Assembly: GCF_036632915.2 (NCBI RefSeq) | Contig: NZ_CP155552.1 | Location: 1,364,001-1,428,000, forward strand | DNA: 64,000 bases | Source: Faecalibacterium taiwanense | GTDB taxonomy: Bacteria > Bacillota > Clostridia > Oscillospirales > Ruminococcaceae | Reading direction: 5' to 3' | Shown here: positions 35,761 through 47,421 of the stretch, in pieces | Position numbering within the stretch: position 1 is the first letter of the stretch | Layout of the letters: every line of letters starts with the position of its first letter | Position numbers and translations under genes: made by a program | Notes under the pieces: model-generated | Database searches by the model: none | Seen by the model: only the letters and a program-made list of their open reading frames with translations | Told to the model about the DNA's origin: nothing

Positions 35761-35978
35761 CACAAAAAAGGGCCGCAAGGGAAAACGGGCATATCCGACT
35801 GTAAAAGTAATACGCCAAAACACAAGGGCAAAGATAGACAAATTGCACAAGGGGATTATGAACAGGAACGTGCAAAATAAAAAAATCAAGCCCTAAAACA
35901 GCAAAACACAACACGCTGCCGGGCGTGCGAAAATGAAAGAAAAAATAAATTTGTTTTGGCAAAAATCTGAAAAATGGC
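35761..35978. other. Intergenic stretch between rpoD terminator and rpoB promoter
   Basis: A+T-rich and without a supported gene. No ribosomal stalk genes (rplJ, rplL) precede rpoB, although that is the common bacterial order. Confidence 0.6.
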
Positions 35979-36007
35979 TTGACAGCAAGGCTTTTAGGGT
36001 GTATACT
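35979..36007 (+). promoter_or_regulatory. Promoter of rpoB-rpoC
   Basis: Consensus TTGACA at 35979-35984, 17 bases, TATACT at 36002-36007. Confidence 0.85.
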
Positions 36008-36013
36008 GCATTA

Positions 36014-36202
36014 GTATCACATAATGGACTAGTGCGCCAAAAAGAGGAATGCGCAGGCGGTGACTGGACGGGTCAAACCGAAAAGTTTGTGAAAAACGCC
36101 GAAAGGTTCCCTTCGACGCGGGTCGAATTATGTGTGTCTGCTCAAATTTGACCCGTGTATACGACATCCCGTAGAGTATAAAAGTAAGGAGTGGTTGATT
36201 TT
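36014..36202 (+). promoter_or_regulatory. Structured 5' leader of rpoB
   Basis: About 190 bases. ACGGGTCAAA at 36068-36077 is perfectly complementary to TTTGACCCGT at 36147-36156. Between them TTCGAC (36112-36117) and GTCGAA (36122-36127) form an inner hairpin. The outer helix closes about 35 bases before the ribosome site AAGGAG (36186-36191). No known leader family was recognised. Confidence 0.5.
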
Positions 36203-39200
36203 ATGATGAAAGTCAAGCCCGTAAAGCTCGGCAAAACCGAGCGCATGAGCTTCTCCCACATCGACGAAGTCATCAGTATGCCGAACCTGATCGAGGTCCA
36301 GAAGAACTCTTATCAGTGGTTCCTGGACGAGGGCCTGAAAGAGGTCTTCCACGATATCGGCACCATTGAGGACTACACCGGCAATCTGGCACTGAGCTTT
36401 GTGGACTTCCGCCTGGATAAGGAGCCGAAGTACAGCATCAAGGAGTGCAAGGAGCGCGACGTGACCTATGCAGCACCCCTGCGCGTCACCGCCCGTCTGC
36501 TGAACAAGGAGACCGGCGAAGTGAAGGATCAGGAGATCTTCATGGGCGATTTCCCGCTGATGACCGATGCCGGCACCTTTGTGATCAACGGTGCAGAGCG
36601 TGCGATCGTCAGCCAGCTGGTGCGTTCTCCCGGCGTGTTCTACGGCGATGCCAAGGATAAGGTGGGCAACGACCTGTACAGCGCCACCATGAACCCCAAC
36701 CGCGGTGCATGGCTGGAGTACGAGACCGATGCTTCCGATGTGTTCTATGTTCGTATCGATAAGAACCGCAAGCTGCCTGTCACCGTGCTGTGCCGTGCAC
36801 TGGGCCTGTCCACCAACGAGGACATCCTGAACTTCTTTGGCGACGATGAGCGCATCCTCGCTACTCTGGAAAAGGATACCACCAAGAATCAGGAAGAGGG
36901 CCTGCTGGAAGTTTACCGCAAGCTGCGCCCCGGCGAGCCTCCCACGGTGGAGTCTGCTACCAGCCAGATCAACATGCTGTTCTTCGACCCGCGCCGTTAT
37001 GACCTGTCTCGTTTCGGCCGTTATAAGATGAACAAGAAGCTGTCTCTGGCCCGCCGCATCACCGGTCAGGTGGCTGCTGAGAATGTGGTCGCTCCGCTGA
37101 CCGGCGAGATCCTGATCGAGGCTGGTGCCAAGATCACCCGCGAGCTGGCTGAGAAGGCTGACAATGCCGGTGTGAATCTGGTCGTGCTGAAGCTCGACGA
37201 TCCCATGAAGGAAGAGAGCCGGAAGATCAAGGTCATCACCAATGGCTGTGTGGATGCACAGGGCTTCTTCTCCTTCGACGTGAAGGAGTGCGGCATCAAC
37301 GAGCGCTGCTCCTTCGATGAGATCAAGAAGATCCTCGACACCACCTCTGATGTGGAAGAGCAGAAGGAGATGCTGCGCCGCAACCACGACCAGCTGATCG
37401 GCCGCACCGTTACGGTCGCCGATATTCTGGCTTCCATCAACTACCTGAACGGTCTGGGCCACAATATTGGCACCACCGATGATATCGACCATCTGGGCAA
37501 CCGCCGCATCCGCAGCGTGGGCGAGCTGCTGCAGAACCAGTTCCGCATCGGCTTCTCCCGCATGGAGCGCGTCATCCGTGAGCGCATGACCCTGCAGAGC
37601 CAGGATCAGAGCGTCATCACTCCGCAGGCCCTCATCAACATCCGTCCGGTGGTGGCAGCCATCAAGGAGTTCTTCGGCTCTTCTCCGCTGTCCCAGTTCA
37701 TGGATCAGAACAACCCGCTGGCTGAGCTGACCCACAAGCGCCGCCTGTCTGCTCTGGGCCCCGGCGGTCTGAGCCGTGACCGCGCAGGTTTCGAGGTCCG
37801 CGACGTTCACTACAGCCACTACGGCCGTATGTGCCCCATCGAGACTCCTGAAGGCCCCAACATCGGTCTGATCTCCTATCTGGCATCTTACGCCAAGATC
37901 AACGAGTACGGCTTCGTGGAAGCTCCGTACCGCAAGGTCAAGAAGATCTATGACGAGAATGGCAACCTGAAGGAACAGGTCGTCACCGACGAGGTCGAGT
38001 ATATGACCGCTGATGTCGAGGACGAGTACGTTGTGGCACAGGCCAACGAGCCGCTGGATGAGGGCAAGCACTTCATCCGTCCCCGTGTGTCTGCCCGCCG
38101 CCGCGACGAGATCCTTGAAATTGATGCAGAGAAAGTCGATTACATGGACGTTTCTCCGCGAATGATGGTCTCTGTTGCTACCGCCTGCATCCCCTTCCTG
38201 GAGAACGATGACTGTAACCGTGCTCTGATGGGTTCCAACATGCAGCGTCAGGCAGTGCCTCTGATGGTCACCCAGCAGCCCATCGTTGCTACCGGTATGG
38301 AGTACAAGGCTGCTACCGACTCCGGCACCGCTGTTCTGGCAAAGAATGACGGTATCGTTGAGAAGATGGATGCCGACCATGTTGTTGTGCGCAACAACAA
38401 GGGCGAGCTGGAGGATTATCCTCTGGTCAAGTTCGCACGCTCCAACGCAGGTACCTGCATCAACCAGCGTCCCATCGTGGAGGTCGGCGAGAGCGTCAAG
38501 GCCGGTCAGGTGCTGGCCGACGGCCCTGCAATGCGCAACGGCGAAATTTCTCTGGGTAAGAACGCTCTGATCGGCTTCATGACCTGGGAAGGCTACAACT
38601 ACGAGGATGCCGTTCTGCTGAACGAGAAGATCGTGCGCGAGGACGTGTACACCTCCATTCATATTGAAGAGTACGAGACCGAGAGCCGCGACACCAAGCT
38701 GGGACCTGAAGAGATCACCCGTGATATCCCCAACGTTTCTGAGGATGCACTGAAGGATCTGGACGAGCGCGGCATCATCCGTATCGGTGCTGAGGTCAAG
38801 AGCGGCGACATTCTGGTCGGTAAGGTCACCCCGAAGGGCGAGACCGAGCTGACCGCTGAAGAGCGCCTGCTGCGCGCCATCTTCGGCGAGAAGGCACGCG
38901 AAGTGCGTGATACTTCTCTGCGCGTGCCCCATGGTGCATACGGCATCATCGTGGATGTCAAGGTGTTCACCCCGGAGAACAGCGACGAACTGCAGCCCGG
39001 CGTACGCGAGGTCGTCCGCTGCTATATTGCCCAGAAGCGCAAGATCAGCGTTGGCGATAAGATGGCAGGCCGTCACGGCAACAAGGGTGTCGTTTCCCGC
39101 ATTCTGCCGCAGGAGGACATGCCCTACCTGCCCGACGGCACCCCGCTGGACATCGTGCTGAACCCTCTGGGCGTGCCTTCCCGTATGAACATCGGTCAGG

Positions 39201-40045
39201 TGCTGGAAGTCAACCTGGGCTACGCTGCCAAGGCATGCGGCATCAAGGTCATGACTCCCGTCTTCGACTCTGCTCGTGAGAACGACATCGGCGATACCTT
39301 TGATACCGCCCGCGAGATGTGGCATGGTGAGAATGCTCCTGCATATCCCACGAAGCTCCCCAAGATCATGGGCGAGAAGGGACACATCATCGACTTCTCC
39401 AAGATCGAGCTGGACCGCGATGGCAAGACCACCGTTTACGATGGCCGCACCGGCGAAAAGTTCGATAACCGCGTTACCGTCGGTTATATGTACTACCTGA
39501 AGCTGCATCACCTGGTTGATGATAAGATCCATGCACGTTCTACCGGCCCCTACTCTCTGGTCACTCAGCAGCCTCTGGGCGGCAAGGCCCAGTTCGGCGG
39601 CCAGCGCTTTGGCGAAATGGAAGTCTGGGCACTGGAAGCTTACGGCGCTGCATACACTCTGCAGGAGATCCTGACCGTCAAGTCCGACGACGTGGAGGGC
39701 CGTGTGAAGACCTACGAGGCCATCGTTAAGGGTGAGCCGATCCCGCAGCCCGGCATTCCCGAGTCCTTCCGCGTTATGCTGAAGGAACTGCAGTCTCTGG
39801 GTCTGGACGTTGTTGTTCAGGACAAGGACGGCAACGAGATCGACATGCGTCAGAACTTCGACGACGAAGAGACCGGCTTTGATATGCGCGATGTTGCCGG
39901 CACTGAGAACGTCGTGCAGGAGAGCGAACTGCTCAACGATTATAATATTAAGGATGCCGATGCCGGTTTCGATGATCCTTCTGTGCTGGAGGACAATAAC
40001 TCCGGTGCCGAAGCTCCCGCTTCTTCTGACGAAGTAGATTTCTGA
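36203..40045 (+). CDS. rpoB: RNA polymerase beta subunit
   Basis: 1280 residues from ATG 36203; an in-frame GTG at 36191 sits on the ribosome site itself and is rejected. Typical blocks include [12 protein letters not shown], the rifampicin pocket [16 protein letters not shown] followed by [14 protein letters not shown], which looks wild type, and the C-terminal [14 protein letters not shown] with [11 protein letters not shown]. The acidic tail (about 55 residues) carries EEtGFDM-like Asp/Glu-rich sequence. Codons mark very high expression. It follows rpoD, not rplL. Confidence 0.98.
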   Translation: MMKVKPVKLGKTERMSFSHIDEVISMPNLIEVQKNSYQWFLDEGLKEVFHDIGTIEDYTGNLALSFVDFRLDKEPKYSIKECKERDVTYAAPLRVTARLLNKETGEVKDQEIFMGDFPLMTDAGTFVINGAERAIVSQLVRSPGVFYGDAKDKVGNDLYSATMNPNRGAWLEYETDASDVFYVRIDKNRKLPVTVLCRALGLSTNEDILNFFGDDERILATLEKDTTKNQEEGLLEVYRKLRPGEPPTVESATSQINMLFFDPRRYDLSRFGRYKMNKKLSLARRITGQVAAENVVAPLTGEILIEAGAKITRELAEKADNAGVNLVVLKLDDPMKEESRKIKVITNGCVDAQGFFSFDVKECGINERCSFDEIKKILDTTSDVEEQKEMLRRNHDQLIGRTVTVADILASINYLNGLGHNIGTTDDIDHLGNRRIRSVGELLQNQFRIGFSRMERVIRERMTLQSQDQSVITPQALINIRPVVAAIKEFFGSSPLSQFMDQNNPLAELTHKRRLSALGPGGLSRDRAGFEVRDVHYSHYGRMCPIETPEGPNIGLISYLASYAKINEYGFVEAPYRKVKKIYDENGNLKEQVVTDEVEYMTADVEDEYVVAQANEPLDEGKHFIRPRVSARRRDEILEIDAEKVDYMDVSPRMMVSVATACIPFLENDDCNRALMGSNMQRQAVPLMVTQQPIVATGMEYKAATDSGTAVLAKNDGIVEKMDADHVVVRNNKGELEDYPLVKFARSNAGTCINQRPIVEVGESVKAGQVLADGPAMRNGEISLGKNALIGFMTWEGYNYEDAVLLNEKIVREDVYTSIHIEEYETESRDTKLGPEEITRDIPNVSEDALKDLDERGIIRIGAEVKSGDILVGKVTPKGETELTAEERLLRAIFGEKAREVRDTSLRVPHGAYGIIVDVKVFTPENSDELQPGVREVVRCYIAQKRKISVGDKMAGRHGNKGVVSRILPQEDMPYLPDGTPLDIVLNPLGVPSRMNIGQVLEVNLGYAAKACGIKVMTPVFDSARENDIGDTFDTAREMWHGENAPAYPTKLPKIMGEKGHIIDFSKIELDRDGKTTVYDGRTGEKFDNRVTVGYMYYLKLHHLVDDKIHARSTGPYSLVTQQPLGGKAQFGGQRFGEMEVWALEAYGAAYTLQEILTVKSDDVEGRVKTYEAIVKGEPIPQPGIPESFRVMLKELQSLGLDVVVQDKDGNEIDMRQNFDDEETGFDMRDVAGTENVVQESELLNDYNIKDADAGFDDPSVLEDNNSGAEAPASSDEVDF

Positions 40046-40173
40046 TCAGACAAAGAACACAAGCCTCAAGCCCCCTGTTCCGCGTGCTGCGGCAGGGGAG
40101 AGGGGCCTGTGGTCTGAACAAGAAAGCCGCCTGTATCATCGAGACAACTAGAGATTAAGAAAGGGTTCGTTTC

Positions 40174-43100
40174 ATGGAAAACAACGTTTTCGATTCCATC
40201 AAGATCGGCCTTGCCTCCCCGGAGCAGATCCGCAACTGGAGCTACGGCGAGGTCAAAAAGCCTGAGACCATCAACTACCGTACCCTGAAGCCGGAGCGCG
40301 ACGGCTTGTACTGTGAGCGCATTTTTGGACCTACCAAGGACTGGGAGTGCCACTGCGGTAAGTATAAGCGCATCCGCTACAAGGGCAAGATCTGCGACCG
40401 CTGCGGCGTTGAAGTGACCAAGGCCAAGGTCCGCCGTGAGCGCATGGGCCACATTGAGCTGGCCGCTCCCGTCAGCCACATCTGGTACTTCAAGGGCATC
40501 CCCAGCCGCATCGGCCTGATGCTGGACATCAGCCCCCGCCTGCTGGAGAAGGTGCTGTACTTTGCAAGCTATATCGTCACTGATCCGGGCGCTACCCGTC
40601 TGGAAAAGAAGCAGCTGCTCACCGAGAGCGAGTATCGTGAGATGCGCGACCACTACGGTGATGAGTTCGAGGCTGCTATGGGCGCTGAGGCCATTCAGGA
40701 TCTGCTGAAGGAGATCGATCTGGATCAGCTGAGTGAAGAGCTGACTGCCGAGGTGGAAAAGTCCTCCGGCCAGAAGCGCGTGCGCATCCTCAAGCGTCTG
40801 GAAGTAGTTGAGGCATTCCGCATTTCCGGCAACCGTCCTGAATGGATGGTCATGGATGTGCTGCCTGTTCTGCCGCCTGACCTGCGCCCCATGGTCCAGC
40901 TGGACGGCGGCCGTTTTGCCACCTCCGACCTGAACGACCTGTACCGCCGCGTGATCAACCGCAACAACCGTCTGCGCCGTCTGCTGGAGCTGGGCGCTCC
41001 CGACATCATCGTGCGCAACGAGAAGCGTATGCTGCAGGAAGCAGTGGACAGCCTGATCGACAACGGCCGCCGCGGCCGTCCGGTCACCGGCCCCAACAAC
41101 CGCGCACTGAAGAGCCTTTCCGATATGCTGAAGGGCAAGCAGGGCCGCTTCCGTCAGAACCTGCTGGGCAAGCGTGTTGACTACTCCGGTCGTTCTGTTA
41201 TCGTCGTCGGCCCTGAGCTGAAGATGGATCAGTGCGGTCTGCCCAAGGAAATGGCTCTGGAGCTGTTCAAGCCCTTTGTCATGAAGGATCTGGTGGAGAA
41301 GGGCATTGCCAACAACATCAAGTCCGCCCGCAAGATGGTGGAGCGCGCTAAGCCCGAAGTGTGGGACAGCCTGGAGACTGTGATCAAGGGCCACCCCGTT
41401 CTGCTGAACCGTGCACCTACCCTGCACCGTCTGGGCATTCAGGCTTTCAACCCGGTGCTGGTGGAGGGCCGTGCAATCAAGCTGCACCCGCTGGCATGTA
41501 CTGCATTCAACGCCGACTTCGACGGTGACCAGATGGCAGTGCATCTGCCTCTGGGCGAGGATGCCTGCCGTGAGGCCAAGATGCTGATGCTGGCTTCCGG
41601 CAACCTGCTGAAGCCCTCTGACGGCGCACCTGTTACCGTGCCTACGCAGGATATGATCCTGGGCAGCTACTACCTGACCACCGTTCGTGAAAATGACGAG
41701 GGCGCAGGCAAGGTGTTCCGCGATGAGAACGAAGCCCTGATGGCTTATGCAGAGCACATCGTTACCCTGCACGCACCCATCAAGGTGCGCCGCACCATGA
41801 CCATTGACGGCGTGGAGCGCACCGGTCTGGTGGAAGCCACCGTCGGCCGCATCATCTTCAATAACCCTGTTCCTCAGAATCTGGGTTATATCGACCGTAC
41901 TGATCCCGAGCACTGGCTGGAGTACGAGGTCAGCTTCCGCGTGACCAAGAAGACTCTGCCCGACATCATTTCCCGCTGCATGACCCGCAACGGCACCCGC
42001 AAGTGTGCAAAGATGCTGGATGCCATCAAGGCGCAGGGCTACAAGTACTCCACTCTGTCTGCAATCTCCGTCGCTGTGTGCGACGCTGTGATCCCGCCGC
42101 AGAAGCAGGAACTGATCGCTGAGGCTGACCAGCAGATCGCAAAGGTCGGCAGGCTGTTCAACCGCGGCCTGATCTCCGACAACGAGCGTTACAACCAGAC
42201 CATCGCCATCTGGCAGGCTACCACCGATAAGGTCTCCAAGGCTCTGGCAGACAACCTGCCCAAGGACAATGAGATCTATATGATGGCTGACTCCGGTGCT
42301 CGTGGTTCTATGAACCAGATCAAGCAGCTGGCCGGCATGCGCGGCCTGCTGGCAAACACCGCCGGCCACACCATCGAGATGCCCATTCGTGCCAACTACC
42401 GTGAAGGTCTGAATATTCTGGAATATTTCGTTTCTGCCCGTGGTGCCCGTAAGGGTCTGGCCGATACCGCTCTGCGTACCGCTGACTCCGGTTACCTGAC
42501 CCGCCGCATGGTCGATGTCTCTCAGGATGTCATTGTGCGCGAGATCGACTGCGGCACCACCGACGGCCTGTGGGTGTCTGAGATCCACGAGGGCAAGGAG
42601 AAGATCGAGAGCTTCCGCGAGCGCTTGATCGGCCGCTTCGCTGTGGGCGATGTGGTCAACCCCGTCACCGGCAAGGTGATCGTGCCGGAAGGCAAGATGA
42701 TCGACCTGTACGATGCAAACGAGATCGAGGCTGCTGGCATTACCAAGCTGAAGATCCGCAGCCTGCTGACCTGCCGTGCAAAGACCGGTGTCTGCGCACG
42801 CTGCTACGGTTCCGATATGGCAAACGGCGAGCCGGTCCGTCTGGGCGAGTCTGTCGGCGTTATCGCCGCAGAGTCCATCGGCGAGCCTGGTACTCAGCTG
42901 ACCATGCGTACCTTCCATACCGGCGGTATCGCATCTGCTGAAGATATCACGCAGGGTCTTCCCCGTGTTGAAGAGCTGTTCGAGAGCCGCCGTCCCAAGA
43001 GCATGGCCATCATGAGCGAGATCTCTGGTGTCGTTTCTCAGGACGATACCAAGAAGAATGTCGTTATCAAGGTGACCGGCAAGGACGAGAACGGTGCCGA

Positions 43101-43746
43101 GGTCGTAAAGAGCTATTCCATCCCGTTCACCCAGCATTCCCGCGTGATGCCGGGTGACCGTGTGGAGAAGGGCGACATCATCACCCGTGAAGGTGTTCTG
43201 TATCCGCAGGATATTCTGGCAATCAAGGGTCTGGAGGATGTCCAGAACTACCTGATCAACGAAGTTCAGAAGGTCTACCGTCTGCAGGGCGTTGAGATCA
43301 ACGATAAGCATATCGAAGTCATCGTCCGTCAGATGTGCCGCAAGGTGCGCGTGACTGATTCCGGTTCTTCCAACCTGATCGGCGGTGCACTGGCAAGCCG
43401 TCTGGAAGTGGAGAGCATCAACGCCGATCTGCAGCAGCGCATCGACGCTGGTGAAGAGGGCCTGAAGCTGGTCGAGTACCAGCAGGTGCTGCTGGGCATC
43501 ACCAAGGCTGCTCTGGCAAACGACTCCTTCCTGTCCGCTGCATCCTTCCAGGAGACCACCCGCGTGCTGACCGAAGCTGCCATCAAGGGCAAGGTCGACC
43601 CGCTGGCCGGCCTGAAGGAGAACGTCATCATTGGTAAGCTGATCCCCGCAGGTACTGGTCTGCCGGAAGTCCGTGAGGATCTGAAGAACCGTGAGGCTGA
43701 GCGCGATGCTGAGATCGCTGCCGAACAGGCAGCTGCTGTACAGTAA
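40174..43746 (+). CDS. rpoC: RNA polymerase beta' subunit
   Basis: 1190 residues. The N-terminal zinc site is [20 protein letters not shown]. The catalytic magnesium loop is [13 protein letters not shown] near residue 450, and the second zinc site has [13 protein letters not shown]. Start ATG 40174 follows AGAAAGGG. The 128-base gap after rpoB shows a G+C inverted stretch but no clear terminator, so rpoBC are co-transcribed. Confidence 0.98.
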   Translation: MENNVFDSIKIGLASPEQIRNWSYGEVKKPETINYRTLKPERDGLYCERIFGPTKDWECHCGKYKRIRYKGKICDRCGVEVTKAKVRRERMGHIELAAPVSHIWYFKGIPSRIGLMLDISPRLLEKVLYFASYIVTDPGATRLEKKQLLTESEYREMRDHYGDEFEAAMGAEAIQDLLKEIDLDQLSEELTAEVEKSSGQKRVRILKRLEVVEAFRISGNRPEWMVMDVLPVLPPDLRPMVQLDGGRFATSDLNDLYRRVINRNNRLRRLLELGAPDIIVRNEKRMLQEAVDSLIDNGRRGRPVTGPNNRALKSLSDMLKGKQGRFRQNLLGKRVDYSGRSVIVVGPELKMDQCGLPKEMALELFKPFVMKDLVEKGIANNIKSARKMVERAKPEVWDSLETVIKGHPVLLNRAPTLHRLGIQAFNPVLVEGRAIKLHPLACTAFNADFDGDQMAVHLPLGEDACREAKMLMLASGNLLKPSDGAPVTVPTQDMILGSYYLTTVRENDEGAGKVFRDENEALMAYAEHIVTLHAPIKVRRTMTIDGVERTGLVEATVGRIIFNNPVPQNLGYIDRTDPEHWLEYEVSFRVTKKTLPDIISRCMTRNGTRKCAKMLDAIKAQGYKYSTLSAISVAVCDAVIPPQKQELIAEADQQIAKVGRLFNRGLISDNERYNQTIAIWQATTDKVSKALADNLPKDNEIYMMADSGARGSMNQIKQLAGMRGLLANTAGHTIEMPIRANYREGLNILEYFVSARGARKGLADTALRTADSGYLTRRMVDVSQDVIVREIDCGTTDGLWVSEIHEGKEKIESFRERLIGRFAVGDVVNPVTGKVIVPEGKMIDLYDANEIEAAGITKLKIRSLLTCRAKTGVCARCYGSDMANGEPVRLGESVGVIAAESIGEPGTQLTMRTFHTGGIASAEDITQGLPRVEELFESRRPKSMAIMSEISGVVSQDDTKKNVVIKVTGKDENGAEVVKSYSIPFTQHSRVMPGDRVEKGDIITREGVLYPQDILAIKGLEDVQNYLINEVQKVYRLQGVEINDKHIEVIVRQMCRKVRVTDSGSSNLIGGALASRLEVESINADLQQRIDAGEEGLKLVEYQQVLLGITKAALANDSFLSAASFQETTRVLTEAAIKGKVDPLAGLKENVIIGKLIPAGTGLPEVREDLKNREAERDAEIAAEQAAAVQ

Positions 43747-43778
43747 GCAAAGCTCCTTCTTCTGAAATAAAACAATGG

Positions 43779-43814
43779 ACCGCTCTGTGGGCATCCGCCT
43801 GCAGGGCGGTTTTT
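43779..43814 (+). terminator. Terminator of rpoBC
   Basis: ACCGCTCTG at 43779-43787 pairs with CAGGGCGGT at 43802-43810 (one G-U), followed by five T. Confidence 0.85.
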
Positions 43815-43919
43815 ATATGCCCGGAAAAGCGGAAACAGGGGAGAAAACCGTGCGTTTTACGTCGAAAAAATGCTGAAAGAAAAAATCTGGAATAAATGCA
43901 AAAAACTTTGCAAAAACTG

Positions 43920-43948
43920 TTGACATCCGCCTGTAAAGCGAGTATTAT
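43920..43948 (+). promoter_or_regulatory. Promoter of the str genes (rpsL-rpsG-fusA)
   Basis: TTGACA at 43920-43925, 17 bases, TATTAT at 43943-43948. Confidence 0.8.
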
Positions 43949-44034
43949 ATAACTGTTGCGCATCCCTCATGGGGATAGTGCGGCAAAAAAGTCGGAAAAA
44001 GTCCGATGTGCATTATTAAGAAAGGAGAAACAAA

Positions 44035-44463
44035 ATGCCTACTTTTAACCAGCTTGTACGCAAGGGCCGTCAGGTTCTGGCTACCAAGAGTACCGCTCCC
44101 GCACTGCTGAAGAGCTACAATTCTCAGAAGAAACAGTATTCTGATCTGAACAGCCCCCAGAAGCGTGGTGTCTGCACTGCTGTTCGTACCATGACCCCCA
44201 AGAAGCCCAACTCTGCTCTGCGTAAGGTTGCTCGTGTCCGCCTCACGAATGGTATCGAGGTCACCTCTTACATTCCCGGTATCGGCCATAACCTGCAGGA
44301 GCACTCCGTCGTGCTGATCCGTGGCGGTCGTGTTAAGGACCTGCCCGGTGTGCGTTACCACATCATCCGTGGTACCCTGGATACTCAGGGTGTGGCAGGC
44401 CGTAATCAGGCCCGCTCCAAGTACGGCGCAAAGCGTCCTAAGGCCGGTGCTGCAAAGAAGTAA
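44035..44463 (+). CDS. rpsL: 30S ribosomal protein S12
   Basis: 142 residues. [13 protein letters not shown] at the start and [17 protein letters not shown] near residue 55 are hallmarks; the decoding-centre lysines in PKKPNS are wild type, consistent with streptomycin sensitivity. [18 protein letters not shown] is also typical. AAAGGAG precedes the ATG. The protein lies at the decoding centre of the small subunit. First of the str genes with its own promoter. Confidence 0.98.
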   Translation: MPTFNQLVRKGRQVLATKSTAPALLKSYNSQKKQYSDLNSPQKRGVCTAVRTMTPKKPNSALRKVARVRLTNGIEVTSYIPGIGHNLQEHSVVLIRGGRVKDLPGVRYHIIRGTLDTQGVAGRNQARSKYGAKRPKAGAAKK

Positions 44464-44624
44464 TTGAGGACAACCGCCATAAACGGCTTTCCATTATATA
44501 AATAACAAGTCCGCTTGCAAAGCGGAGGGCAACAGTTTATGTAAAGGTCAGCTCTTTGTGACACAACGGGAGTTTTATTACTTTCGAGTACCGATGATAT
44601 CATTCTGTGAAGGAGGGAAGAAAG
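44464..44624 (+). promoter_or_regulatory. rpsL-rpsG intercistronic region with hairpin
   Basis: 161 bases, long for the str operon. TCCGCTT (44510-44516) and AAGCGGA (44520-44526) form a short hairpin. In enteric bacteria S7 represses through this same intercistronic region, so an autogenous site is possible, but no conserved S7 site was recognised. Confidence 0.35.
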
Positions 44625-45095
44625 ATGCCTAGAAGAGGTAACATTGCTAAGCGCGATGTCTTAGCTGATCCTATTTACAATTCCAAGATGGTCACTCGTC
44701 TGGTCAACAGCGTTATGCTGGATGGCAAGAAGGGCGTCGCTCAGAAGATCGTTTACGAAGCTTTCTCCATGATTCAGGAGAAGACCGGCAACGATCCTCT
44801 GGAGACTTTCGAGAAGGCGATGGAGAACATCATGCCCAGCCTCGAGTGCAAGACCCGCCGCGTTGGCGGTGCTAACTACCAGGTTCCTCTGGAAGTCAGC
44901 CCGGCTCGCCGCGAGACCCTGGGTCTGCGCTGGCTGACTGCCTACAGCCGCAGCCGTGGTGAGAAGACCATGGCTCAGCGTCTGGCTGCTGAAATCATGG
45001 ATGCTGCCAACAACACTGGTAACGCCGTGAAGAAGCGTGAGGATACTCACAAGATGGCAGAGGCCAACAAGGCTTTCGCTCATTTCCGTTATTGA
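44625..45095 (+). CDS. rpsG: 30S ribosomal protein S7
   Basis: 156 residues from ATG 44625 after [29 protein letters not shown] is the canonical start, and [17 protein letters not shown] and [19 protein letters not shown] are the typical core. S7 nucleates assembly of the 30S head. fusA follows 24 bases later. Confidence 0.98.
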   Translation: MPRRGNIAKRDVLADPIYNSKMVTRLVNSVMLDGKKGVAQKIVYEAFSMIQEKTGNDPLETFEKAMENIMPSLECKTRRVGGANYQVPLEVSPARRETLGLRWLTAYSRSRGEKTMAQRLAAEIMDAANNTGNAVKKREDTHKMAEANKAFAHFRY

Positions 45096-45119
45096 TCTGT
45101 TCTGTAGGAGGTTAATTTC

Positions 45120-47246
45120 ATGGCTACACCCAGAGAAGTTTCTCTTCAGATGACGAGAAATATCGGCATTATGGCCCACATTGATGCTGGTAAAACTACT
45201 ACTACCGAGCGTATTCTGTACTACACCGGTATCAACCACAAGATCGGCGAAGTTCATGATGGCGGCGCTACCATGGACTGGATGGTTCAGGAGCAGGAGC
45301 GTGGTATCACCATCACTTCCGCTGCTACCACCTGCTACTGGAGCCACTCTGAAACCCAGAAGGATCCGGTTGCATTCAAGAAGAACCGTCACCGCATCAA
45401 CATCATCGACACCCCGGGCCACGTGGACTTCACTGTTGAGGTCCAGCGTTCCCTGCGCGTGCTGGACGGTTCTGTGACCGTTCTGGCTGCAAAGGGCGGT
45501 GTTGAGCCGCAGTCTGAGACCGTTTGGCGTCAGGCTGACGAGTACAAGGTTCCCCGTATGGTGTACGTTAACAAGATGGACACCATGGGTGCCGACTTCT
45601 TCCGCTGCATCAAGATGCTGCACGATCGTCTGCACGCAAACGGCGTGGCGATCCAGCTGCCTATCGGTCAGGAGGATACCTTCCGCGGTATCGTTGACCT
45701 GGTCGATATGAACGCTGAGGTCTACTACGACGATATGGGCAACGACATGCGCACTGAGCCCATCCCCGAGGATATGCGTGAGCAGGCCGAGGAGTACCAC
45801 AACATTCTGATCGAGGCTGTTGCTGAGAACGACGAAGAGTTGATGGAGAAGTACCTCGAGGGCGAGGAGATCACCCGTGCCGAGCTGAAGGCTGCGATCC
45901 GCAAGGAGACCATCGCTAACACGCTGGTTCCCGTTGTCTGCGGTTCTTCCTACAAGAACCGTGGTGTCCAGAAGCTGCTGGACGCTATCGTTGACTATAT
46001 GCCCGCTCCTACCGATGTCCCTGACATCAAGGGCGTGAATCCCGAGACTGAGGAAGAGGAGACCCGTCCGTCTTCTGACGACGCTCCCTTCGCAGCTCTG
46101 GCCTTCAAGATCGCTACCGACCCGTTCGTTGGTAAGCTGGCATACTTCCGTGTTTACTCCGGTAAGGTTGAGGCAGGTACCACTGTCTACAACTCCGTGA
46201 AGGACAGCAAGGAGCGTATGGGCCGCATCCTGCAGATGCATTCTAACCACCGCAAGGATATCGACTGCTGCTACGCAGGTGATATCGCTGCTGTTGTCGG
46301 TCTGAAGAACACCACTACCGGTGACACTCTGTGTGATGAGAATCATCCCATCATTCTGGAGTCCATGAAGTTCCCCGAGCCTGTTATCCGTGTTGCCATC
46401 GAGCCCAAGACCAAGGCCGGCAACGAGAAGATGGGCATCGCGCTGGCAAAGCTGGCTGAAGAGGATCCGACCTTCAAGACCTACACTGACGAAGAGACCG
46501 GTCAGACCATCATCGCCGGTATGGGCGAGCTGCACCTGGAGATCATCGTTGACCGTCTGCTGCGTGAGTTCAAGGTTGAAGCAAACGTGGGTGCACCTCA
46601 GGTTGCTTACCGTGAGACCATCCGCAAAGAGGCCAACCAGGAGACCAAGTACGCACGTCAGTCCGGTGGTAAGGGCCAGTACGGTCATGTTAAGATCAAG
46701 ATCGAGCCCAACGAGCCCGGCAAGGGTTACGAGTTCGTCAACGCCATCGTTGGCGGTGCCATCCCGAAGGAATACATCCCGGCTATCGACAACGGTATCC
46801 AGGGTGCTATGAAGTCCGGTGTTCTGGCTGGCTATCCTGTCGTTGATGTCAAGGTTACCCTGTGGGATGGTTCTTATCATGAGGTCGACTCCTCTGAAAT
46901 GGCCTTCTCCATTGCTGGTTCTATGGCGTTCAAGGATGCTATGCGCAAGGCTGATCCTATCATCACTGAGCCTATCATGAAGGTTGCAGTTATCGTTCCC
47001 GATGAGTATCTGGGCGATGTTATCGGCGACCTGAATGCACGCCGTGGTCAGATTCAGGGCATGGAAGCTATGGCTGGTACTCAGCGCGTCAATGCATTTG
47101 TGCCTCTGGCTCAGATGTTCGGCTACGCTACCGACCTGCGTTCCAAGACTCAGGGCCGTGGCCAGTATGTCATGGAGCCGTCTCACTACGAGCCGGTGCC
47201 TAAGAACATTGCTGACCAGATCATCGCTGGCCGCACCAAGGGCTGA
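45120..47246 (+). CDS. fusA: Elongation factor G
   Basis: 708 residues. GTPase motifs: [15 protein letters not shown] (G1), [11 protein letters not shown] (G2), [10 protein letters not shown] (G3), [11 protein letters not shown] (G4). Domains II-V follow at normal length, with the domain [15 protein letters not shown] loop. It catalyses translocation on the ribosome. TAGGAGG precedes the ATG. No second EF-G-like feature is seen. Confidence 0.98.
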   Translation: MATPREVSLQMTRNIGIMAHIDAGKTTTTERILYYTGINHKIGEVHDGGATMDWMVQEQERGITITSAATTCYWSHSETQKDPVAFKKNRHRINIIDTPGHVDFTVEVQRSLRVLDGSVTVLAAKGGVEPQSETVWRQADEYKVPRMVYVNKMDTMGADFFRCIKMLHDRLHANGVAIQLPIGQEDTFRGIVDLVDMNAEVYYDDMGNDMRTEPIPEDMREQAEEYHNILIEAVAENDEELMEKYLEGEEITRAELKAAIRKETIANTLVPVVCGSSYKNRGVQKLLDAIVDYMPAPTDVPDIKGVNPETEEEETRPSSDDAPFAALAFKIATDPFVGKLAYFRVYSGKVEAGTTVYNSVKDSKERMGRILQMHSNHRKDIDCCYAGDIAAVVGLKNTTTGDTLCDENHPIILESMKFPEPVIRVAIEPKTKAGNEKMGIALAKLAEEDPTFKTYTDEETGQTIIAGMGELHLEIIVDRLLREFKVEANVGAPQVAYRETIRKEANQETKYARQSGGKGQYGHVKIKIEPNEPGKGYEFVNAIVGGAIPKEYIPAIDNGIQGAMKSGVLAGYPVVDVKVTLWDGSYHEVDSSEMAFSIAGSMAFKDAMRKADPIITEPIMKVAVIVPDEYLGDVIGDLNARRGQIQGMEAMAGTQRVNAFVPLAQMFGYATDLRSKTQGRGQYVMEPSHYEPVPKNIADQIIAGRTKG

Positions 47247-47266
47247 TTCCTGAAAAATGGATAAAG

Positions 47267-47300
47267 ATTTTGCCGGGGTAGTGTAACCTCGGCAAAATTT
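47267..47300 (+). terminator. Terminator between fusA and tuf
   Basis: ATTTTGCCGGGGT at 47267-47279 pairs with ACCTCGGCAAAAT at 47286-47298. The T run is short, so termination may be partial. Confidence 0.6.
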
Positions 47301-47325
47301 CCTGTAAAAGCACTTGATTTTACAG
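47301..47325 (+). promoter_or_regulatory. Inverted repeat overlapping the tuf -35 box
   Basis: CCTGTAAAA (47301-47309) and TTTTACAGG (47317-47325) are perfect complements with a seven-base loop. The right arm covers half of the TTGATT -35 element, so it could be an operator or the distal part of the terminator. Confidence 0.5.
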
Positions 47326-47342
47326 GGCAAATTTAGTAGAAT
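47314..47342 (+). promoter_or_regulatory. Promoter of tuf
   Basis: TTGATT at 47314-47319, 17 bases, TAGAAT at 47337-47342. Confidence 0.7.
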
Positions 47343-47421
47343 AGCCTTGCAATGCAATGTCTACATCTTGCAGGGTTGTTGTAACCAAATATCAAAACCT
47401 AAATTAAGGGAGGATATTCCA

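Noticed and set aside
35654..35896. 80-codon frame behind rpoD
   Set aside because: It contains the rpoD terminator hairpin and is A/K-rich without a ribosome site.
36128..43794. Minus-strand frames of 1134 and 1242 codons opposite rpoB and rpoC
   Set aside because: They are shadows of strongly biased codons in highly expressed genes; no protein motif, promoter or start context supports them.
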